Below, piece by piece: positions 58,161 to 64,000 of a stretch of 64,000 nt of DNA; positions within the stretch are counted from its first letter, which is position 1, and each line of letters opens with the position of its first letter. The notes beneath the pieces were generated by a model. It made no database searches and was not told where the DNA came from. It saw only the letters and a program-made list of their open reading frames with translations. The position numbers were made by a program, and so were the translations under genes. Origin of the DNA: Streptomyces sp. NBC_00448 (GTDB lineage Bacteria; Actinomycetota; Actinomycetes; Streptomycetales; Streptomycetaceae); assembly GCF_036014115.1 (NCBI RefSeq), contig NZ_CP107913.1:7805501-7869500 (forward strand). Direction: 5' to 3'.

Positions 58161-59565
58161 GCAGTCCGTCGACGCACAGGCGCTCGACGAGGTGGTCCGC
58201 TTCACCTCCGACCTGATCCGGATCGACACCACCAACCGCGGCGGTGGCGACGGCAACGAACGCCCCGCCGCCGAGTACGTCGCGCGGCAACTCGCCGACG
58301 CCGGCATCGAGCCGCAGATCCTGGAGTCCGCCCCCGGCCGGGCCAACGTGGTCGCGCGCATCCCCGGCACCGACCCGTCCGCCGACGCGCTCCTCGTGCA
58401 CGGCCACCTCGATGTGGTGCCCGCCGAGGCCGCCGACTGGAGCGTGCACCCCTTCTCCGGCGAGATCCGCGACGGCGTGGTCTGGGGCCGCGGCGCCATC
58501 GACATGAAGAACATGGACGCGATGGTGCTCGCCACGGTCCGCAACTGGGCCCGGGCGGGCCACCGCCCGGTCCGCGACATCGTGCTCGCCTTCACCGCCG
58601 ACGAGGAGGACAGCGCCTCCTACGGCTCCGGATTCCTCGCCGACAAGCACCCCGAGCTCTTCGAGGGCTGCACCGAGGGCATCAGCGAGTCCGGCGCCTA
58701 CACCTTCCACGCGGGCGACGGCCTGCGGCTCTACCCGGTCGCCGCCGGCGAGCGCGGCACCGCCTGGCTCAAGCTCACCGCGCGCGGCCGGGCCGGCCAC
58801 GGCTCGAAGGTCAACGCGGACAACGCCGTCAGCCGGCTCGCCGCCGCCGTCGCCCGGATCGGCGACCACCGCTGGCCGCTGCGGCTCAGCGACACCGTGC
58901 GCGCCGCACTCACCGAACTGTCCGCGCTCCAGGGCGTGGACGTCGACCTCGACCGCGTCACCGACGGCGACGGAGCGACCGACCCCAACAGCATCGACGC
59001 CTTGCTCACCAAGCTCGGCCCGGCCGCCTCCTTCATCCGCTCGACCGTCCGCAACAGCTCCAACCCGACCATGCTCCAGGCCGGTTACAAGGTGAACGTC
59101 ATCCCCGGCTCCGCCACCGCCTACATCGACGGACGCGTGCTGCCCGGCGGCGAGGAGGAGTTCACCACCACCATGGACCGGCTCACCGGGCCGGACGTCG
59201 ACTGGGAGTACCACCACCGCGAGGTCGCCCTCGAAGCGCCCGTCGACTCGCCCACCTTCGCCGCGATGCGCGAGTCCCTGGAGCACTTCGACCCGGGCGC
59301 CCACGTGCTGCCGTTCTGCATGTCCGGCGGCACCGACGCCAAGCAGTTCTCCCGGCTCGGCATCGCCGGCTACGGCTTCTCGCCGCTGAAGCTGCCGCCC
59401 GGCTTCGACTACAACGCGCTCTTCCACGGCGTGGACGAGCATGTCCCGGTCGAGGCGCTGCACTTCGGGGTCGAGGTGCTGGACCGCTTCCTGCGCCGCA
59501 CCGGCGCACCCGCCGCGCACACCACCGGCACCGCTGCCGCCACCACCGGGGAGGGCACCCGATGA
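58153..59565 (+). CDS. M20-family metallopeptidase
   Basis: 470 aa. Zinc ligands HGHLD at 83-87, GRGAIDMKNMDA, then the acidic TADEEDSASYGS; the dimerisation domain follows (AGHGSKVNADNAVSRLAAA), with a late His in FHGVDEHVPV. The family removes or splits amino acids from small peptides or acyl amino acids. GGAGG stands before the ATG at 58153, and the gene overlaps both neighbours (8 bases before, ATGA after), so it is translated with the D-aminopeptidase and the S9 peptidase. Confidence 0.9.
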   Translation: MAEQSVDAQALDEVVRFTSDLIRIDTTNRGGGDGNERPAAEYVARQLADAGIEPQILESAPGRANVVARIPGTDPSADALLVHGHLDVVPAEAADWSVHPFSGEIRDGVVWGRGAIDMKNMDAMVLATVRNWARAGHRPVRDIVLAFTADEEDSASYGSGFLADKHPELFEGCTEGISESGAYTFHAGDGLRLYPVAAGERGTAWLKLTARGRAGHGSKVNADNAVSRLAAAVARIGDHRWPLRLSDTVRAALTELSALQGVDVDLDRVTDGDGATDPNSIDALLTKLGPAASFIRSTVRNSSNPTMLQAGYKVNVIPGSATAYIDGRVLPGGEEEFTTTMDRLTGPDVDWEYHHREVALEAPVDSPTFAAMRESLEHFDPGAHVLPFCMSGGTDAKQFSRLGIAGYGFSPLKLPPGFDYNALFHGVDEHVPVEALHFGVEVLDRFLRRTGAPAAHTTGTAAATTGEGTR

Positions 59566-61556
59566 CCACCACCGACCGGACGGCCGTCGCCTACGGCACC
59601 TGGCCGTCACCGATCGACGCCACCACCGCCGCCTCGCACGACGGCAGCCCGGAGTTCGTGGGCGTCGTCGGCGACGAGGTGTGGTGGACCTCGCCCCGCC
59701 CCGCCGAGGGCGGCCGGCGCGCGCTGATCCGCCGCCTTCCCGACGGCACCGAGCAGTGCCCGCTGCCCGCACCCTGGAACGTCCGCAGCCGCGTCATCGA
59801 GTACGGCGGCACCCCCTGGGCGGGCGCGGTCCTCGACGGCTCGGTGCTGATCGTCTTCGCGCACCACCTCGACCAGCGGCTGTACGCCTTCCGCCCCGAC
59901 CAGCCGGAGAGCGAGCCGCGCCCGCTCACCCCGGTCTCGACGGTCGGCGGCGGTCTGCGCTGGGCCGATCTCACGATCAGCCCGGAGCGCGGCGAGGTCT
60001 GGGGCGTGCTGGAGGAGTTCACCGGGGAGGGGCCCTCGGACGTGCGCCGGGTGCCCGCGGCCGTCCCGCTGGACGGCTCGGCCGCCGACGACCGCGGCGC
60101 CGTACGCGAACTGGCCGCCGACGCCCACCGCTTCGTCACCGGACCGCGGCTGTCGCCCGACGGCGCGCGGGCGGTCTGGCTCGCCTGGGACCACCCGCTC
60201 ATGCCGTGGGACGGCACCGAGCTGCGGATCGCCGACGTGGGCGCCGACGGCGTGTTCGGTCCGGCCCGCACCCTGATCGGCGGCCCCGAGGAGTCCGTCT
60301 CGCAGGCCGAATGGGCGCCCGACGGCACCCTGCTCGCCGCCACCGACCGCACCGGCTGGTGGAACATCCACCGGGTCGACCCGGTGGGCGGCGACGCGGT
60401 CAATCTGTGCCCGCGCGAGGAGGAGTTCGCCGGGGCGCTGTGGAAGCTCGGCCAGCGCTGGTTCCAGCCGCTGGAGCACGGTCTGATCGCGGTGCTGCAC
60501 GGCGTCGGCGCCCCCCGGCTCGGACTGCTCGACACCGCCACCGGCGACGTCATCGACGCCCCCGGCCCGTGGACGGAGTGGAACCCGACCCTCGCCGCCA
60601 CCGGTGGCCGGGTGATCGGCATCGCCGCGAGCGGCCGCACCTCCTACGAGGTGGTCGAGCTCGACACCGCCGTCGGCCGCACCCGCGTGATCGGCAACGC
60701 GCACCACGACACGGTCGACCCCGCGTACCTCCCCGACCCGGTCGCCCGCACCTTCACCGGCCCCGACGGCCGCGAGGTGCACGCCCACGTCTACCCGCCG
60801 CGTCACCCGGAGATCACCGCCGACGGCCCCGCGCCGTACGCGATCTGGGTGCACGGCGGGCCGACCAGCCGCGCGGCGATGGTGCTCGACCTGGAGATCG
60901 CCTACTTCACCTCGCGCGGCATCGGCGTCGCCGAGGTCAACTACGGCGGCTCCACCGGCCACGGCCGCGAGTATCGCAACCGGCTGCGCGAGCAGTGGGG
61001 CGTGGTCGACGTCGAGGACTGCGCCGCGGTCGCCCAGGGGCTGGTCGCGGAGGGCGCCGCCGATCCGGACCGGCTCGCCATCCGCGGCGGCAGCGCCGGC
61101 GGCTGGACCAGCGCGGCGGCCCTGACCAGCACCGACACCTATGCCTGCGGCACCGTGATCTACCCGATCCTCGACCTGCTCGGCTGGTCGAAGCAGGGCG
61201 GCGAGACCCACGACTTCGAGTCGCAGTACCTGGAGTCGCTGGTCGGACCGGTCGACGAGGTGCCCGAGCGCTACCGCGACCGCTCGCCGATCAACCGCAG
61301 CGACCGGATCGGGGTGCCGTTCCTGCTGCTCCAGGGGCTCGACGACGTGATCTGCCCGCCGGTGCAGTGCGAGCGGTTCCTCGCCGCCGTCGCCGGGCGC
61401 GGCATCCCGCACGCGTACCGCGCCTTCGCCGGCGAGAGCCACGGCTTCCGCCTGCTCGACACCATGGTGACCTGCCTGGAGGCCGAACTGTCGCTCTACG
61501 GCCAGGTGTTCGGCTTCACCCCGGCCGGGGTGCCGGTGCTGGAGCTGACCACGTGA
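59562..61556 (+). CDS. S9-family prolyl-oligopeptidase-type serine peptidase
   Basis: 664 aa. The N-terminal beta-propeller is followed by an alpha/beta hydrolase domain with Ser511 in RGGSAGGWT, Asp594/595 in GLDDVICPP and His627 in ESHGF. S9 enzymes of this length cut short peptides, often from the N-terminus or after Pro. No signal peptide is present, so it acts in the cytoplasm. The ATG at 59562 overlaps the stop of the M20 gene. Confidence 0.9.
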   Translation: MTTTDRTAVAYGTWPSPIDATTAASHDGSPEFVGVVGDEVWWTSPRPAEGGRRALIRRLPDGTEQCPLPAPWNVRSRVIEYGGTPWAGAVLDGSVLIVFAHHLDQRLYAFRPDQPESEPRPLTPVSTVGGGLRWADLTISPERGEVWGVLEEFTGEGPSDVRRVPAAVPLDGSAADDRGAVRELAADAHRFVTGPRLSPDGARAVWLAWDHPLMPWDGTELRIADVGADGVFGPARTLIGGPEESVSQAEWAPDGTLLAATDRTGWWNIHRVDPVGGDAVNLCPREEEFAGALWKLGQRWFQPLEHGLIAVLHGVGAPRLGLLDTATGDVIDAPGPWTEWNPTLAATGGRVIGIAASGRTSYEVVELDTAVGRTRVIGNAHHDTVDPAYLPDPVARTFTGPDGREVHAHVYPPRHPEITADGPAPYAIWVHGGPTSRAAMVLDLEIAYFTSRGIGVAEVNYGGSTGHGREYRNRLREQWGVVDVEDCAAVAQGLVAEGAADPDRLAIRGGSAGGWTSAAALTSTDTYACGTVIYPILDLLGWSKQGGETHDFESQYLESLVGPVDEVPERYRDRSPINRSDRIGVPFLLLQGLDDVICPPVQCERFLAAVAGRGIPHAYRAFAGESHGFRLLDTMVTCLEAELSLYGQVFGFTPAGVPVLELTT

Positions 61557-61575
61557 CCGGGCAGGAGCCGACCTC

Positions 61576-62577
61576 ATGACCGAACGGCTGCGACGGGTCG
61601 CGGACGTCGTCGGCGTCCCCGTGCCCGCGCTGATCCGGTCGCGCCGGCTCAGCCCGGGCGACCGGATCTCCGTGGTGGCCCCCAGCGGACCAGTACCGGC
61701 CGACCGGCTCGCGGCGGGCGTCGAGGTGCTGCGCGGCTGGGGCCTGGAGCCGGAAGTGGCCCCGCACGTCCTGGACATCCACCGCTCCGGCTACCTCGCC
61801 GGCACCGACCAGGCCAGGGCGGACGACTTCCAGGACGCCTGGTGCGACCCCACCACCACCGCGGTGCTCTGCGCCCGCGGCGGCTACGGCGTGCAGCGGA
61901 TGGTCGACCTGCTGGACTGGGACGAGATGCGGGCCGCGCCCCCGAAGGCGCTCATCGGCTACAGCGACATCACCGCCCTGCACGAGGCCGTCGCCACCCG
62001 GCTCGGCCTGGCCACCGTGCACGGCCCGATGGCCGCGGCCGCCACCTTCCTCGACGACGCCCCGACCCGCGACGGATTGCGGCGCACCCTGTTCGAGCCG
62101 GAGACGGTGCAGGTGCTGGCCCCGGCCGGTGCCCGCACCCTCGTCCCCGGCCGGGCCGAGGGCGTCACCCTCGGCGGCTGCCTGTCCCTGCTCGCCGCCG
62201 ACCTCGGCACGCCGTACGCGCGCCCGTCGGCGGCCGGCGGCATCCTCCTGCTGGAGGACGTCGGCGAGGAGCCGTACCGCCTCGACCGCTACCTCACCCA
62301 ACTGCTGCGGGCCGGCTGGTTCGACGGGGTCGGTGCGGTCGTGCTCGGTTCCTGGGCGGACTGCGGGCCCTACGACGCGGTGCGCGACCTGTTGGTGGAC
62401 CTGCTCGGGCCGCTCGGGGTGCCGGTGGTCGAGGAGTTCGGCTTCGGGCACTGCGCGTCCACGCTGACGATGCCGCTGGGTGTCCCGGCGGTCCTCGACG
62501 CGCCTCCGCCCGGCGCGCCCGGCGACCCGGTGGCGGCCCGGCCCGTCCTCACCATGGAGGTGCCCGCGCTGGCGTGA
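61576..62577 (+). CDS. ldcA: S66-family LD-carboxypeptidase (muropeptide carboxypeptidase)
   Basis: 333 aa. Catalytic set Ser130 (LIGYSDITALH), Glu227 (LLEDVGEEPYRLDRY) and His292 (FGHCAS). LdcA removes the terminal D-Ala from cytoplasmic tetrapeptides in cell-wall recycling. No signal peptide is visible. It begins 19 bases after the S9 gene. With the D-aminopeptidase at the other end of the operon, it makes a coherent set for breaking down peptides that contain D-amino acids. It could also be an MccF-like member of S66. Confidence 0.87.
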   Translation: MTERLRRVADVVGVPVPALIRSRRLSPGDRISVVAPSGPVPADRLAAGVEVLRGWGLEPEVAPHVLDIHRSGYLAGTDQARADDFQDAWCDPTTTAVLCARGGYGVQRMVDLLDWDEMRAAPPKALIGYSDITALHEAVATRLGLATVHGPMAAAATFLDDAPTRDGLRRTLFEPETVQVLAPAGARTLVPGRAEGVTLGGCLSLLAADLGTPYARPSAAGGILLLEDVGEEPYRLDRYLTQLLRAGWFDGVGAVVLGSWADCGPYDAVRDLLVDLLGPLGVPVVEEFGFGHCASTLTMPLGVPAVLDAPPPGAPGDPVAARPVLTMEVPALA

Positions 62578-62709
62578 TGCGGGTGCGCGGGTGTTCGGGT
62601 GCGCGGGTGTTCCTGCGCCGGGCGGCCGGTCCGCGTGCCGCGTACTGCCCGTCGGTAACGGGCGCGCGGGGTCGGCCGAACGACCGACGTGGCCAAGGGC
62701 CGTTCGGGA

Positions 62710-62997
62710 TCAGCGAGCCGGGTCGGTAGGAGGCCCGCCAACGGCGGGGTCGGGCACGAAGACGCTCAACCGGTAGGTGGTCGGCCGGGCCGGCCGACCA
62801 CAGAGCGTGTCGATCCGGGCCATGGCGGGGTCGATCGGCTCGTCCCCGGCGAGCAGTTCGGGCAGCCGGGCGCGCCACTCCCGCTCGTCCTGAGTCTCGA
62901 AGACCACGTCCCAGCGGCCCGTGCCGGCGGCCGTGTGAGCGGCGGCCCGACGGCTCGCGTCGAGCCGCTGACGTCTCCGCTTCCGCTGACCGGGCAC
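62710..62997 (-). CDS. Small conserved-looking basic protein of unknown function
   Basis: 95 aa from a GTG at 62997. The N-terminal ~25 residues are very basic (GQRKRRRQRLDASRRAA). Then WDVVFETQDEREWRARLPELL and IDTLCGRPARPTTYRLSVFVPDP follow. I recall similar small streptomycete proteins with FETQDE-EW and CGR--PTTYRLS, but no function. GC-biased codon use and the balanced composition support a real gene. It converges with the LD-carboxypeptidase gene. Confidence 0.65.
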   Translation of the reverse strand: MPGQRKRRRQRLDASRRAAAHTAAGTGRWDVVFETQDEREWRARLPELLAGDEPIDPAMARIDTLCGRPARPTTYRLSVFVPDPAVGGPPTDPAR

Positions 62998-63152
62998 CGC
63001 ACCAGGATCACGGGCCGGCCGCGCTCACGGCAAGGCCGTCGCTCTGGGCGCGGACCGCGCGGCAGCGGTCATGGGCGGTAACGGTGACGGGCGGCGGTGG
63101 TCACGGCCGGCGGTGGAGGACCGGGGACGGTCATCGGCCGGGCGGGCTCGGG

Positions 63153-64000
63153 TCATCCCGCTGCCGGGAGCAGGACCTCGAAGCGGCAGCCGCCGGGCAC
63201 GTTGTGCACCGAGGCGCGGCCGTGGTGGGCCTCCACGATGCCGCGCACGATGGCCAGTCCGAGGCCGGCGCCGGCCGGAGGGGTGCGCGCGCCGGTGCCG
63301 CGCCAGCCGGTGTCGAAGACCCGCGGCAGGTCGTCCGCCGGGATGCCGCCGCAGCCGTCGGTGACGGACAGCACCACCGAGTGCGAGGCCGAGTCGTGCC
63401 GGGCCGAGACCGCCACGGTGCCGTCGGCGGGGGTGCGGTGGATCGCGTTGGCCAGGAGGTTCGCCAGCACCCTGGTCATCTCCCGGCCGTCCACCTCGAT
63501 CGGCACCTGCTCCACCCGGTCGCCGACCAGCCGTACGCCGTGCTCGGCGGCGAGCGGGTTGGCGCCGGCGATCGCGTCGCCCACCAGGTCGTACACCGAC
63601 ATGCGGGCGGGCGTCAGCGCGAGCACCCCGGCCTGGATGCGGGAGAGTTCGAAGAGATCGCCGACCATGCCGCTGAGCCGGTCCACCTCGGCGCGGATCT
63701 GCCGGTGGTAACGCGCGGGGTCCTCCGCTATGCCGTCCTCCAGGGCCTCGGTCATCGCCCGCAGCCCGGCCAGCGGGGTGCGCAGGTCGTGCGAGATCCA
63801 CGCGACCAGCTCGCGCCGGGACGCCTCCAGGGCGCGCTCCCGCTCCCGGGAAGCCGCCAGCTTGGCGCTGGTGGCAGCCAACTCCCGCCCCAGATCGGCC
63901 AGTTCGGACGTGGGCGCCTGGGCGGGGGCGGCGAAGGGGCCGCCGTCGCCGAAGGCGCGGGCCGCCTCGGTCAGCGCCCGGCTGCCCGCCACCACCCGTC
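63153..64000 (-). CDS. Sensor histidine kinase, N-terminus outside the window
   Basis: At least 281 codons; the gene continues past base 64000. The visible part begins in a HAMP-like/coiled-coil segment. The HisKA H-box is ELVAWISHDLRTPLAG, the N-box is LANLLANAIHRT, and the HATPase G-boxes are VTDGCGGIPADDL and GAGLGLAIVRGIVEAHHG. It is a type I two-component kinase. The response-regulator gene should be upstream on the minus strand, outside this window. The 155 bases before 63153 hold no gene that I can support. Confidence 0.92.
   Translation of the reverse strand, partial: RVVAGSRALTEAARAFGDGGPFAAPAQAPTSELADLGRELAATSAKLAASRERERALEASRRELVAWISHDLRTPLAGLRAMTEALEDGIAEDPARYHRQIRAEVDRLSGMVGDLFELSRIQAGVLALTPARMSVYDLVGDAIAGANPLAAEHGVRLVGDRVEQVPIEVDGREMTRVLANLLANAIHRTPADGTVAVSARHDSASHSVVLSVTDGCGGIPADDLPRVFDTGWRGTGARTPPAGAGLGLAIVRGIVEAHHGRASVHNVPGGCRFEVLLPAAG

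Noticed and set aside
54321..58595. Very long minus-strand open frame (over 1,400 codons) across several plus-strand genes
   Set aside because: It lies antisense to the PP2C fusion, methyltransferase and peptidase genes, has His/Arg/Gly-rich composition without motifs, and reflects GC-biased third positions of the real genes.

Overview
The window is very GC-rich, with strongly G/C-biased third codon positions, frequent GTG starts, 4-base ATGA/GTGA overlaps and several promoters whose -10 box lies 6-8 bases before the start codon. The gene content (F420-dependent oxidoreductase, SpoIIE-type phosphatase fused to an RsbW-like kinase, DUF6479-type protein, ethylmalonyl-CoA cluster next to psd-pssA) points to a Streptomyces-like actinomycete (Streptomycetaceae). 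I see no rRNA, tRNA, CRISPR array, integrase, transposase or secondary-metabolite core gene. This reads as chromosomal housekeeping and catabolic DNA, and most novelty is in regulatory palindromes, domain fusions and small unknown proteins.

Layout. 1-3.1 kb: end of aroA, an arylamine N-acetyltransferase, and a TetR regulator divergent from an epimerase-like gene. 3.2-8.1 kb: a translationally coupled sugar operon (lipoprotein, permease, ATPase, ROK kinase, membrane protein). 8.1-13.7 kb: fused PcaL-type enzyme, metallo-hydrolase, exonuclease III, TfoX C-terminal-like protein, transketolase. 13.7-20.3 kb: repeat-rich gap, DUF6479-like protein, CDF and ZIP metal transporters, unknown membrane-anchored protein, isochorismatase-like hydrolase, MFS pump with its MarR regulator. 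20.5-22.7 kb: GARFAG-repeat protein and a small alpha/beta hydrolase. 23.2-28.0 kb: reductive pyrimidine-catabolism operon with a palindrome in its leader. 28.2-36 kb: inositol-phosphatase-like enzyme with an FAD oxidoreductase, small membrane protein, XRE regulator, TIGR03086 protein, a protein with a duplicated TGAEKFWYV unit, an SCP2 lipid-binding protein behind a 24-bp palindrome, NUDIX hydrolase, glycerate kinase.

36.2-46.2 kb (all minus strand): phosphatidylethanolamine synthesis (psd, pssA) and an ethylmalonyl-CoA pathway cluster (3-hydroxyacyl-CoA dehydrogenase fusion, TetR, ccr, ethylmalonyl-CoA mutase, mesaconyl-CoA hydratase, acyl-CoA dehydrogenase). The malyl-CoA lyase gene that I recall in the related S. 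coelicolor cluster is absent here. 46.5-56.4 kb: GNAT, Rv2578c-type radical SAM protein, SRPBCC protein, an MFS transporter fused to three carboxypeptidase-regulatory-like domains, a large membrane protein, and a PAS-GAF-PP2C-HATPase signalling protein. 56.5-62.6 kb: a methyltransferase, then a compact peptidase operon (M55 D-aminopeptidase, M20, S9, S66 LD-carboxypeptidase) suited to D-amino-acid or wall-derived peptides. The window ends inside a sensor histidine kinase.

Convergent gene ends and several other intergenic gaps carry large nested inverted repeats of two dispersed families, probably acting as terminators.
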